From positions 558,001-622,000 of the forward strand of contig NZ_JBDNCH010000002.1 of the NCBI RefSeq assembly GCF_039769985.1: a stretch of 64,000 nucleotides of DNA, written 5' to 3'. This document shows positions 17,369 to 25,264 of the stretch, piece after piece. Numbering within the stretch: position 1 is the stretch's first letter; every line of letters starts with the position of its first letter. Under the pieces are notes generated by a model. The model made no database searches, was not told the origin of the DNA, and saw only the letters and a list, made by a program, of their open reading frames with translations. Origin of the DNA: Ponticoccus litoralis (GTDB lineage Bacteria > Pseudomonadota > Alphaproteobacteria > Rhodobacterales > Rhodobacteraceae). Made by a program: the position numbers and the translations under genes.

Positions 17369-18655
17369 TCAGACCTCTTCGATGCGCAGGGCCACCGGCT
17401 CGTGCGTGACGACGCCCGTGGCCATCATCGCGGCGAGCGCCTGATCGAGGGAGGGGCGCGTCGTCTTGTGGGTGACGATCAGCACCGGGGCGGCGTCGTC
17501 GACGTGATCGTACTGGCGCATGCGGTGGATGGAGACCCCCGCCTCGCCCAGTGCCTGCGCCGCCTTGGCCAGCGCGCCGGGGCGGTCGACCAGCGCCATG
17601 CGCAGGTAGTAGGGCGCCGCCGCCGTCGCCTTGGCCGGGGTCGCCCCGGCCAGCGTGCCGGCGGGGCGCCCGAAGGTCGAGACGCGCAGGCCGCGCGCGA
17701 TATCCATGACGTCGCCCATGACCGCGCTGGCGGTCGGGCCCTCGCCCGCACCGGCGCCGCGCATGACGATCTGGCCGACCTGATCGCCTTCGATCACCAC
17801 CATATTGGTGCCGCCCGCCAGTTGCCCCAGCGGCGAGGCCGCGGGCACGAGGCAGGGCGCCATGGACTGTTCCAGCCCGCGCCCGGTCATGCGGCTGACC
17901 CCCAGAAGCTTGATGCGGAAGCCCATGTCGGCGGCCTGCCGGATATCGTCGATGGTGACCTTGCCGATGCCTTCCAGTTCCACCGCGTCGAAATCGACCT
18001 GCGTGCCGAAGGCGATGGCGGCCAGCAGCGACAGCTTGTGGCCCGCGTCGATGCCGCCGACGTCGAGGGTCGGGTCGGCTTCGAGGTAGCCCAGGGCATC
18101 GGCCTCGGCGAAGGCCGCCTCGTAGGTCAGCCCGCCGTCTTCCATCCGGGTCAGGATATAGTTGCAGGTGCCGTTCATCACGCCGACCACGCGCTGGATA
18201 TCGTTGCCGGCAAGGCTTTCGGTCAGCGCCTTGATGACCGGGATGCCCCCCGCCACCGCCGCCTCGAAGCGCAGCACCGCGCCATTGGCCTCGGCCAGTT
18301 CGGCCAGCGCCTGCCCGTGATGCGCCAGCATCGCCTTGTTCGCCGTCACCACGTCCTTGCCCGCCGCCAGCGCCGCCTCGACAGCGGCCTTGGCCGGGCC
18401 GTCGCTGCCGCCCATGAGTTCGACGAAGACATCGACGTCGTCGCGGGTCGCCAGAGCCACCGGGTCGTCCTCCCATGCGTAGGAGGACAGCGGCACGCCG
18501 CGGTCCTTGTCCCGCGTGCGCGCGGAGACCGCCGAGACCACCACCGGACGCCCGGCGCGTTCGGCCAGCAGCGTCGCCTTCTGGCGGACGATCTTGACCA
18601 CGCCCGCGCCAACGGTTCCGAGGCCGGCGATACCAAGACGCAGGGGGTCGGACAT
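17369..18655 (-). CDS. hom: Homoserine dehydrogenase
   Basis: The 428-residue enzyme reduces aspartate semialdehyde to homoserine for threonine and methionine synthesis. The NAD(P)-binding motif GIAGLGTVGAGVV is at residues 8-20. The catalytic region has VTANKAMLAHHG, MNGTCNYILT and ALGYLEADPTLDVGGIDAGHKL. A C-terminal ACT domain (about residues 345-415, YYLRMALVDRPGALAKAAQALGEAGVSI) suggests allosteric control, usually by threonine. The start has a clear AAGGAG ribosome-binding site. An in-frame upstream extension to 18790 lacks similarity and is excluded. Confidence 0.95.
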   Translation of the reverse strand: MSDPLRLGIAGLGTVGAGVVKIVRQKATLLAERAGRPVVVSAVSARTRDKDRGVPLSSYAWEDDPVALATRDDVDVFVELMGGSDGPAKAAVEAALAAGKDVVTANKAMLAHHGQALAELAEANGAVLRFEAAVAGGIPVIKALTESLAGNDIQRVVGVMNGTCNYILTRMEDGGLTYEAAFAEADALGYLEADPTLDVGGIDAGHKLSLLAAIAFGTQVDFDAVELEGIGKVTIDDIRQAADMGFRIKLLGVSRMTGRGLEQSMAPCLVPAASPLGQLAGGTNMVVIEGDQVGQIVMRGAGAGEGPTASAVMGDVMDIARGLRVSTFGRPAGTLAGATPAKATAAAPYYLRMALVDRPGALAKAAQALGEAGVSIHRMRQYDHVDDAAPVLIVTHKTTRPSLDQALAAMMATGVVTHEPVALRIEEV

Positions 18656-19003
18656 AGAGGGCTCCTTCAGGGACAGTGTTGCGGGCCTCCGGTTAGCGCC
18701 AAGTCGGCCCGGGTGCAATGGGATGCGGGTCCTGCCCACTGGCTGCGCCGCTTTCGAGACACCGGGCCGCAGCACAGAGGGGGGCGGCAAACGGTCTGGC
18801 GCGCAGGCCGGTCAGGCGGGGCCCCCGCCCCGGCGCCGCAGGGCCGCAGGGTCGATCCATCGGACGGCAAGGGCCGCCCCGTCACAAAGGCAGGGCTGCG
18901 CGGGTGTGCCTGTGCGACGCGTGGCTGCGGTGGCCCCGGTGTCGAGGCCCGCCTTCAGGGAGGATCCGGCGCCGCGTCCCTGCGCGCGCGACGCGGCAGA
19001 GGA
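18656..19003. other. Intergenic region upstream of hom
   Basis: About 350 GC-rich bases with no recognisable gene, RNA or repeat. The hom promoter must be at its left end. Confidence 0.4.
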
Positions 19004-19330
19004 TCAGAGCTCGGCCTCGCGCAGGGCCTCGGCCTTCCGGCGCAGCCGGGTCAGCCGGTCCTGCACGTCCGCGCCCTGCGCGACCGGCGCCGCCTGCACC
19101 GTGCCCGCACGCCCGCGCAGCGCATCGGCACGGCCCAGAACCCCGTCGATCATTCCGGGCGTTGCCGTAGGTTGCCGCCCCTCCAGCAGCTCTTCGATCG
19201 GCAGGAGCCGCGGATAGGGCGCCGTGGCCACCCCCGGGGTCTGCGTCTGATCCAGTTCGGGGAACTGCGCGCAGCCCGCCAGCAGCGCCGAAAACGCCAC
19301 CGCAAGCCCATATCCGAAACCCCTCTTCAT
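19004..19330 (-). CDS. Small lipoprotein of unknown function
   Basis: The 108-residue protein starts MKRGFGYGLAVAFSALLAGC, a lipoprotein signal with lipobox LLAGC. The mature part begins AQFPELDQTQTPGVATAPYPRLLPIEELL, is Pro/Thr-rich, and ends in a charged, potentially helical segment (DVQDRLTRLRRKAEALREAEL). Similar small lipoproteins with a PYP.L.PI.ELL motif occur in Rhodobacteraceae without known function. It is divergent from the TetR gene. Confidence 0.75.
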   Translation of the reverse strand: MKRGFGYGLAVAFSALLAGCAQFPELDQTQTPGVATAPYPRLLPIEELLEGRQPTATPGMIDGVLGRADALRGRAGTVQAAPVAQGADVQDRLTRLRRKAEALREAEL

Positions 19331-19382
19331 GCGGTCAGTCTTGCCCCATCGCCCGGCCCCCGGCAAGCCTTCCCGCTTGATC

Positions 19383-19396
19383 TGAACATGTGTTCA
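19383..19396. promoter_or_regulatory. Dyad TGAACA-TG-TGTTCA, likely TetR operator
   Basis: Perfect 6-bp inverted arms with a 2-base centre abut TATAAA, 17 bases before the TetR start codon. The position over the probable -10 region suggests autorepression, and possibly control of the divergent lipoprotein. Confidence 0.6.
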
Positions 19397-19412
19397 TATA
19401 AAGCTGCCCGCC

Positions 19413-20001
19413 ATGGCACGCACACAGGGTTCCCACGCCGGCATAACCGGCCCCAAGATCCGCGCCGAGGCGCTGCGGCTTTTTGCGGAAAGCGGCTATG
19501 CTGCGGTGTCCATGCGCGAGATCGCCCGCGCGGTCGGCGTGCAGGCCGGGGCGCTTTACAACTACACGCCGGACAAGCAGGCGCTGCTGTTCTCGCTGCT
19601 CAAGGGGCATATGGACGATCTCGCCGAGGCGCTTTCGGCCCTGCCGCGCGCCGCCGACCCGATGGAGCGGCTGCAGACCTTCGTCCATTTCCACATCGCC
19701 TTTCACCTGGAACGCCCGCAGGCGGTCTTCATCGCCTACATGGAACTGCGCAACCTGACACCCGAGAATTTCGCCGTGATCGAGGCGCAGCGCCGCGACT
19801 ACGAGACCGGGCTGGAAGAGATCCTGCGGGCGGGCATGGCGACGGGCGCCTTCTCGGTGCCCGACAGCAAGCTGGCCACGCTTGCCATCATCGCCATGCT
19901 GACCGGCGTGACGACCTGGTATCGGCCCGGCGAGCCGCCTGCCGCTGGAGGCGGTGCAGGACCGCTACTGGGAGCTGACCCGGCAGATGGTCTCCGCCTG
20001 A
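19413..20001 (+). CDS. TetR/AcrR-family regulator, frameshifted near the 3' end
   Basis: The N-terminal helix-turn-helix (KIRAEALRLFAESGYAAVSMREIARAVGVQAGALYNYTPDKQALL, about residues 16-60) is typical of TetR proteins, and a helical ligand-binding domain follows. One extra base near 19933 breaks the frame after TTWYRPG; the next frame continues RLPLEAVQDRYWELTRQMVSA and stops at 20001. Repaired length is 195 residues, normal for the family. Unrepaired, the frame would run on into non-coding sequence. The dyad at 19383-19396 is probably its operator. The target metabolite is unknown. Confidence 0.8.
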
Positions 20002-20198
20002 GGCCCCGGACGCGGATCACCGCCACACTTCCGACGACAGACGCCCCCGGCCCCGTTCGCGCGCCGCATCGGTCCGCTGCATCGTCGTTTCCGACAGGGC
20101 GCGCACCGGACGCGGTCGGAACCCGGAGGGACCCGCCCTGCATCCGGCCCCGGCGCGACACCCCGCCGGGGTGTCACGCGACCGCCCGGGTCAGTGCC

Positions 20199-20609
20199 CT
20201 ACCGGCTGGTCTGGATCGATTCGAGGTATTCCACCAGCGCGACCAGCTTTCGCGGGGTCGGCGTCTGGATGCCGTCACCGCTGTCGAAGGGAATCAGGTC
20301 GCCTTTCAGCAGCTCGCCGAACTCGGGCATGCCCGGGCCAGACAGGTCGGACCGCGCATAGCCGTCGACGGTGGACATCACCTTGGCACGCGGAAAGCTG
20401 TCACCGTGGCGCACGGAAATCAGCGTCAGGTCCTTCGGCGCCTTCGTCATGGCGCGCGCCATCGCACCGTTGCCGCGCCCGTCCGCGCCATGACACACCG
20501 CGCAATTCTCCATGAACAGCGCCTTGCCGTCCTGTGCCACCGGCATCTCTGCCTCGACACATCCCCACAGGGCCGCCAGTGCGGCCAATCCCAGAGCGAT
20601 CCGTTTCAT
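20199..20609 (-). CDS. Lipoprotein c-type cytochrome
   Basis: The 136-residue protein has an N-terminal signal with a candidate lipobox (ALWGC) and one haem-binding motif CAVCH (about residues 36-40) followed by GADGRGNGAMA. A candidate axial methionine is in SGPGMPEFGELL (about residue 93). It therefore resembles small class I cytochromes c that shuttle electrons in the periplasm. Its redox partner is not evident, as the neighbours are a TetR regulator and a DMT transporter. Confidence 0.85.
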   Translation of the reverse strand: MKRIALGLAALAALWGCVEAEMPVAQDGKALFMENCAVCHGADGRGNGAMARAMTKAPKDLTLISVRHGDSFPRAKVMSTVDGYARSDLSGPGMPEFGELLKGDLIPFDSGDGIQTPTPRKLVALVEYLESIQTSR

Positions 20610-20920
20610 TGTTGCCCCTCGTTATTGCTCTCCACCGACTTGCCGACTTTGCCCCAGGCCTGCAAGGGGGCTGTTGCGCCGGAAGCCTGCCGACGCAGGC
20701 GGCGCGGGCGATCAGACCCTGTGGCGCAAGGGTCCCGTTGCCGTCGGGCGCGGCGCCCGGAACAGGGGGCACGGCCAGAGCCATGCGCCCCTCCCCCTTC
20801 GCCACGCGCGGCCCGGGGCCGCCTTCGGTACCGGATTGCGCTGTTGCACCCGAACCGACCCTGCGTCATCAAAGCGCGACCCGAACACCACCCCCTCGCA
20901 GCCCCGGAAGAGACCCCGCC
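20610..20920. other. Intergenic region between divergent cytochrome and DMT genes
   Basis: About 310 bases containing only GC-rich shadow frames. A possible ribosome-binding site (GGAAGAGA) lies just before the DMT gene. Confidence 0.35.
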
Positions 20921-21355
20921 ATGACGCAATACGCCCTCATCATGCTTCTGGCCGGGATCGGCATTCCGCTTCTTGCCGCGCTGAATGCCGCGCTGGGACA
21001 GGCGCTGGGGTCGCCGGTGGCGGCGGCCATGGTGCTGTTCTGGGTTGCGGTCCTGACGACCACGGCGATCTGGATCCTGCGCGGCACCCCGGCGCTGGCG
21101 ATCCTGTCACAGCCGCCCAAACACCTGTTCCTCGGCGGTCTGCTGGTCGCCTTCTACGTCTTGTCGGTGACGATCATCGCGCCGCGATTCGGCGTCGGGA
21201 ACGCCATCTTCTTCGTCCTCGTGGGACAATTGCTGAGCGCCGCGACGATCGACCATTTCGGCCTGTTCGGGGCCCGCCTTTCGCCTCTGACGCTGACCCG
21301 GGCGACCGGGATCGCGGTGATGATGCTGGGCGTCTGGATCACCCAGAAGGCATAG
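20921..21355 (+). CDS. DMT-family transporter of the YdcZ (DUF606) type
   Basis: The 144-residue protein has five hydrophobic segments and the typical GIPLLAALNAALGQALGSPVAAAMVLFWVA beginning of DUF606/YdcZ proteins, a half-size member of the drug/metabolite transporter superfamily. Such proteins probably work as dimers in the inner membrane. The C-terminus (TRATGIAVMMLGVWITQK) is also characteristic. No substrate can be assigned. Confidence 0.82.
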   Translation: MTQYALIMLLAGIGIPLLAALNAALGQALGSPVAAAMVLFWVAVLTTTAIWILRGTPALAILSQPPKHLFLGGLLVAFYVLSVTIIAPRFGVGNAIFFVLVGQLLSAATIDHFGLFGARLSPLTLTRATGIAVMMLGVWITQKA

Positions 21356-21423
21356 TCAGGCGGCCTTTTCACGGCGCGCCGGAGGCTTCATGCCCGGGGC
21401 ATGCCGGGGGCTCTGCCCCCGGA

Positions 21424-21451
21424 CCCCCGAGGTATTGTCCGGACCGAAGAA
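21424..21451 (+). repeat. Dispersed element, divergent copy 4
   Basis: The sequence cccccgaggtattgtccggaccgaagaagg is a diverged form of the conserved motif, preceded by a gggggctctgccccc hairpin. It lies between the convergent DMT and rplA genes. Confidence 0.5.
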
Positions 21452-21562
21452 GGGGCTGCGGCGCCGGACCTCAAAGGGGCCCGCGATGGTGCGCGGGCGA
21501 CGCAGGGCTGCCTGGCGCGCGATGCCGGCGATCGTGGCCCGGGCGCGGCGTTTCGGGGCGGC

Positions 21563-21597
21563 AAAAGCAAAGGGGCGGACCAAGCGGCCCGCCCCCT
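21563..21597 (-). terminator. Terminator of the rplK-rplA unit
   Basis: On the minus strand a GGGGCGGGCC stem closes with a GGTCCGCCCC arm and is followed by TTTGCTTTT, just past the rplA stop codon. Confidence 0.65.
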
Positions 21598-21620
21598 GCA
21601 ATTTCCGTATCCGCCCAGGC

Positions 21621-22319
21621 TTAGTTGCCGGTGGCGTTCGACACGTCGACGGTCACGCCCGGGCCCATCGTCGAGGACAGCGCGATCTTCTTCATGTAGG
21701 TGCCCTTGGCGCCGGTCGGCTTGGCCGCCGAAACCGCGTTCACGAAGGCACGGATGTTCTCGGCCAGCTTGGCCTCGTCGAAGGAGGCCTTGCCGACGCC
21801 GGCGTGCACCACGCCACCCTTCTCGGCCTTGAACTGGACCTGTCCGCCCTTGGCGGCCTCGACGGCCTCCTTGACGTCCATGGTCACGGTTCCGACCTTG
21901 GGGTTCGGCATCAGGTTGCGCGGGCCGAGGATCTTGCCCAGACGGTCGACGATCGGCATCATGTCCGGGGTCGCGATGCAGCGGTCGAAGTTGATGTTGC
22001 CGGCCTGAACCTGCTCCATCAGATCTTCTGCGCCGACCACGTCAGCGCCGGCGGCCGTCGCTTCGTCGGCCTTGGGGCCGCGGGCGAAGACGGCGACGCG
22101 GGTGGTCTTGCCGGTGCCGTTCGGCAGCGAGACGACGCCGCGGACCATCTGGTCGGCGTGGCGCGGATCGACGCCGAGGTTCATCGCGATCTCGACGGTC
22201 TCGTCGAACTTCGTCTTGGTGTTCGCCTTGATCAGCGCAACAGCCTCTTCGACAGAGATCTCATCCTTGCCTGCAAAGGCTTCGCGGGCGGCGCGGGTGC
22301 GTTTTCCGAGTTTTGCCAT
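21621..22319 (-). CDS. rplA: 50S ribosomal protein L1
   Basis: The 232-residue protein is full-length L1, which forms the L1 stalk of the large subunit and in many bacteria represses its own operon. It begins MAKLGKRTRAAREAF, with the conserved GRGTGK-like segment (SLPNGTGKTTRVAVFA) and KILGPRNLMPNPKVGTVT. It starts 5 bases after rplK ends and is co-transcribed with it. rplJ/rplL do not follow within the window; a convergent DMT transporter lies downstream. Confidence 0.97.
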   Translation of the reverse strand: MAKLGKRTRAAREAFAGKDEISVEEAVALIKANTKTKFDETVEIAMNLGVDPRHADQMVRGVVSLPNGTGKTTRVAVFARGPKADEATAAGADVVGAEDLMEQVQAGNINFDRCIATPDMMPIVDRLGKILGPRNLMPNPKVGTVTMDVKEAVEAAKGGQVQFKAEKGGVVHAGVGKASFDEAKLAENIRAFVNAVSAAKPTGAKGTYMKKIALSSTMGPGVTVDVSNATGN

Positions 22320-22324
22320 CGTGA

Positions 22325-22777
22325 TTACCCCTTCACCTCGATGCCCATCGAATTGGCCGCGCCGACGATGATCTTCATGGCCGCATCGATATCATTGGCC
22401 GAGAGGTCCTTCATCTTGGCTTCGGCGATCTCGCGGACCTGCTTGATGCTGATCGTCGCAATGGTCTCGCGGCCCGGTGCTTCGGCACCGCGCGGGCGGT
22501 TGCGCTTGCCCACGGGCTTCAGGCCGGCGGCCTTCTTCAGGTAGTAAGACGCGGGCGGCGTCTTGATGTCCATGGTGAAGGACTTGTCCTGATAGTAGGT
22601 GATCACGGTCGGGCACGGCGCGCCGGGCTCCATCTCCTGCGTCTTGGCGTTGAACGCCTTGCAGAATTCCATGATGTTGATGCCGCGCTGACCCAGCGCC
22701 GGACCGACCGGCGGGGAGGGGTTGGCTTTGCCTGCAGGAATCTGCAGCTTCATCTTGCCGGCGAGCTTCTTGGCCAT
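22325..22777 (-). CDS. rplK: 50S ribosomal protein L11
   Basis: The 150-residue L11 protein binds 23S rRNA at the GTPase-associated centre. It shows KLQIPAGKANPSPPVGPALGQRGINIMEFCKAFNA at the N-terminus and the C-terminal rRNA-binding domain with KTPPASYYLKKAAG. The start MAKKLAGKMK follows an AAGGAGA ribosome-binding site. A strong terminator separates it from nusG upstream, so rplK-rplA must have their own promoter within 22778-22995. Confidence 0.97.
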   Translation of the reverse strand: MAKKLAGKMKLQIPAGKANPSPPVGPALGQRGINIMEFCKAFNAKTQEMEPGAPCPTVITYYQDKSFTMDIKTPPASYYLKKAAGLKPVGKRNRPRGAEAPGRETIATISIKQVREIAEAKMKDLSANDIDAAMKIIVGAANSMGIEVKG

Positions 22778-22995
22778 CGGCTGTCTCCTTTTCCATCGCC
22801 CCGCGACGCGTCGGGGGGCACTGAGTGGCGTGGTTCCGGTCCGGGCTTCGCGAAGCCCTCGCCTCCCACGGTGGTGCCGCATGGATGCGACAGGGGCGCG
22901 CGATACACCGGATGCGGTGGAAAGGCAAGCGCCGTTGCGCCGGAGGTCCGCGTCCCGGGCCCGGCGCGGGTCATCGGCCCGCCGCCCCCGGCCAT

Positions 22996-23020
22996 GAAAA
23001 AGGGGCCCGAAGGCCCCCTG
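22996..23020 (-). terminator. Factor-independent terminator after nusG
   Basis: On the minus strand GGGGGCC-TTCG-GGCCCC is followed by TTTTT, a textbook terminator with a UUCG tetraloop. Confidence 0.85.
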
Positions 23021-23046
23021 TCAGGTCCGGCGGGTCACGCCCCGGC

Positions 23047-23580
23047 TCAGAGCTGCTTGCTGACCTGCGTGAACTCCAGCTCGACCGGCGTTTCGCGACC
23101 GAAGATCGACACCGCGACGCGCAGACGCTGGTTGTCCTCGTCGACACCCTCGACCATGCCGTCGAAGCCTTCGAAGGGGCCGTCGTTGACCTTGACCTTC
23201 TCGCCGATCTCGAAATGGATGAGGATCTTCGGCGTCTCTTCGTTTTCCTGCACGCGGTAGAGGATCGCCTCGACCTCTGCGTCGCGCATCGGCATCGGGC
23301 GCCCCTGCGGACCAAGGAAGCCGGTGACGCGGTTGATCGAGTTCACGAGGTGATAGCCCTGATCGGACATCTCCATGTGCACCAGCACGTAGCCGGGCAT
23401 GAAGCGCCGCTCTGTCGTGACCTTCTTGCCGCGACGAACCTCGATCACCTCTTCGGTAGGCACCAGAACCTCGTCGATCTGATCGTGAAGGTTCTGCTCT
23501 TCCACCGCCGTCCGGATCTGTTCTGCGATCTTCTTCTCGAAGTTCGAGAGGACGCTGACCGAGTACCACCGCTTTGCCAT
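23047..23580 (-). CDS. nusG: Transcription termination/antitermination protein NusG
   Basis: The 177-residue protein has the NGN domain (RWYSVSVLSNFEKKIAEQIR..., FMPGYVLVHMEM) and a C-terminal KOW domain (IGEKVKVNDGPFEGFDGMVEGVDEDNQRLRVAVSIFGRETPVELEF). It links RNA polymerase to Rho and to the ribosome. It is usually close to secE, but here about 430 bases separate the two genes and each is followed by its own hairpin terminator. Confidence 0.97.
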   Translation of the reverse strand: MAKRWYSVSVLSNFEKKIAEQIRTAVEEQNLHDQIDEVLVPTEEVIEVRRGKKVTTERRFMPGYVLVHMEMSDQGYHLVNSINRVTGFLGPQGRPMPMRDAEVEAILYRVQENEETPKILIHFEIGEKVKVNDGPFEGFDGMVEGVDEDNQRLRVAVSIFGRETPVELEFTQVSKQL

Positions 23581-23990
23581 GTGTTGATGCCTTCGCTTCC
23601 AGATGCCCCCTGCGGGGCCCGCCAAAAGAAAATCGGCGCGCAACTCTCGTGCGCGCCTGACGTTTGAGGCTGCATACTGGCTGTGCGAGGCCATTGCAAG
23701 GCCGTCTCGTATGCACCGGCGCCTCTGCTCGGGTCCGAAGCGCCCTGCGCGACCCGGGTGGCCCCGATCATGCCCGCGCCGGTGAAAGGCCGCGGGCCGT
23801 CTGGAGCGCCGGATCAGAGGCGATTCGCGGCGACCGGTACGGGGCGACGGGCTGCGGGGGTCGGATAGCGGCGGGCCGTGGACAGCTCTCCAGCCCCGCA
23901 AGTCCCCGGCCTGCCACGGGGCAAGGCCCGGGTCGGTGCCGCTTCCGGCCCCGTGTCACGGCACATGCTAAGGGCGCTCAGGCCTGTCCC
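23581..23990. other. Unusually long secE-nusG gap
   Basis: About 410 bases with no recognisable gene. The part nearest nusG (23640-23720) has a less GC-rich patch that probably carries the nusG promoter. The rest is GC-rich with only shadow frames. Confidence 0.4.
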
Positions 23991-23991
23991 G

Positions 23992-24015
23992 AAACCCGTC
24001 CGGGGCCTCGGGTTT
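23992..24015 (-). terminator. Hairpin at the end of secE
   Basis: Arms AAACCCG and CGGGTTT on the minus strand overlap the secE TAA stop codon. The stem is followed by CGGG rather than a T-run, so termination here is less certain. Confidence 0.45.
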
Positions 24016-24208
24016 AGCCGAGAAGGTCGAAGAGGCCCTGAAGGCCGGTGCGGATCAGGATGTCGACCACGGCGAAGAAGATCGCCGTCAGGGTCGCCAT
24101 GATGAACACCATGATGGTGGTCAGGATCACTTCGCGCCGCGTCGGCCATACGATCTTGGCCACCTCGGCGCGGGTCTGCTGGATGAACTGGACCGGATTG
24201 GTGGCCAT
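24014..24208 (-). CDS. secE: Preprotein translocase subunit SecE
   Basis: The 64-residue protein is the short, single-span form of SecE, an essential part of the SecYEG channel. It has the conserved amphipathic FIQQTRAEVAKIVWPTRREVILTTIMVF segment followed by one transmembrane helix (about residues 30-52). The in-frame extension to 24313 is rejected because the family starts at MATNPVQF. tRNA-Trp lies upstream on the same strand, a conserved order, but here a gene of the opposite strand is inserted between them. Confidence 0.93.
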   Translation of the reverse strand: MATNPVQFIQQTRAEVAKIVWPTRREVILTTIMVFIMATLTAIFFAVVDILIRTGLQGLFDLLG

Positions 24209-24326
24209 TGCTCTGTAGTCCTCGTATCGGGATCGCGGTTCGGGCTTACCTACGCCCGCGGGCGCCGTTTGACAAGGTTTGACGCCCCGCCCCCGCCCTT
24301 TCCCTGACCGCAACCCGGCACCGCGC

Positions 24327-24344
24327 GATCACGCCGCCGTGAGG
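24327..24344. promoter_or_regulatory. Inverted repeat GATCACG-CCGC-CGTGA, copy 2
   Basis: Same dyad as at 5436 and 26378. It lies in the divergent region between secE and the secreted repeat protein, about 115 bp upstream of each start. Confidence 0.45.
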
Positions 24345-24447
24345 GCCTTTCCGCAGAACGCTCGGAACGCTTTGGCCGCGGGAGGTGTTTGTGCAGCAGA
24401 CAGGCGGGCAGCGTGCCCCGCCAGGAGACAGGAACAGGAGAGTTACA

Positions 24448-25024
24448 ATGAAACGCTTGTTTGCCGGTACCGCCCTCGCAGCCGTCCTTGCAACCGGGGC
24501 CTTCGCCGCCACCGAAGACGAGATGGCCGCCATCCAGAAATACGCCCCCGATGTCGATGTGTCGACAATGTCCGAACAGCAGATCGACGCCGTCATGAAC
24601 GTCATCAACAGCGGCGACAGCGAAGGCGAGAAAAGCGCCAAGATCTCGGCCACTGGTCGGCGAGGCCGGCGACAACACCGTGGTGTCCGAGGTGTCCTCG
24701 GGCCAGTTGGCGCGCCTGCAGCAATATGCACCGGAACTGGACTTCACCGGGATCACCGCCTCCGAGCTTGAGCAGGCCCTGAACGTGATCGACAGCGCCG
24801 ACAGCAAGGGTGAGGCGCTGGCCCAGCTGCGCACCTACTCGACCAACTCGGTCAGCGAGGCGCCCTCCGCGGCACCCTTCACCGAAGCCGAGCTGAGCCA
24901 GATCGCGACTGCGGCGCCGGACCTCGACCCGATGACGCTGACCGCCGAGCAGCGCGCCGAACTGCAGGCCGCCCCGGCCACCGGCGACAGCGAAGAGATC
25001 ATGCGCGTCACCGACAGCTTCTGA
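24448..25024 (+). CDS. Secreted protein with three copies of a ~45-residue repeat, frameshifted
   Basis: The start has a strong AGGAGA ribosome-binding site and a Sec signal peptide (MKRLFAGTALAAVLATGAFA). The mature protein contains three repeats: EMAAIQKYAPDVDVSTMSE..., QLARLQQYAPELDFTGITASE... and ELSQIATAAPDLDPMTLTAE.... The first two end in N(V)I(N/D)S.DS.GE. One extra base at about 24652 breaks the frame inside KISALVGEAGDN; repaired length is 191 residues. The two single-repeat proteins at 26634 and 26971 share the repeat and signal peptide. I do not recognise a named domain. The conserved acidic D/S/E positions and periodic Leu/Ile suggest a small helical, perhaps EF-hand-like fold, but this is inference. 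Confidence 0.7.
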
Positions 25025-25047
25025 TCGGCTGCGCGCAACGAACGACG

Positions 25048-25076
25048 CAAAGGGCTGCCTGCGGGCGGCCCTTTTC
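25048..25076 (+). terminator. Factor-independent terminator
   Basis: Arms AAAGGGCTGCC and GGGCGGCCCTTT with a short loop run into TTTTC, just after the secreted repeat protein gene. Confidence 0.75.
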
Positions 25077-25131
25077 ATATGCGGACAGATGCGCAAATGC
25101 AGGGCGCGCGCTGGGTCTGAATTCTGGGAAA

Positions 25132-25207
25132 TGGCAGGGGCAGCAGGGTTCGAACCCGCGACCTACGGTTTTGGAGACCGTCGCTCTACCAGCTGAGCTA
25201 TACCCCT
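25132..25207 (-). tRNA. tRNA-Trp (anticodon CCA)
   Basis: On the minus strand the acceptor stem AGGGGTA pairs with TGCCCCT, the anticodon loop is TCTCCAAAA with CCA, the T-arm is GGTTCGAACCC, and the 3' CCA is encoded. It precedes secE, the usual order in alphaproteobacteria. Confidence 0.95.
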
Positions 25208-25264
25208 AAGGCCGGTGCCCCGTTTACGAAAGCGTCCGGCGCTTTGCAAGCGGGAAAACGCGCC

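Noticed and set aside
17402..19978. An 858-codon open frame on the plus strand
   Set aside because: It lies opposite hom and the lipoprotein gene and joins into the TetR gene in another frame; no part has family resemblance.
24250..24834. A minus-strand frame overlapping the secreted repeat gene
   Set aside because: The plus-strand gene has a signal peptide, ribosome-binding site, repeats and terminator; the minus frame has none of these.
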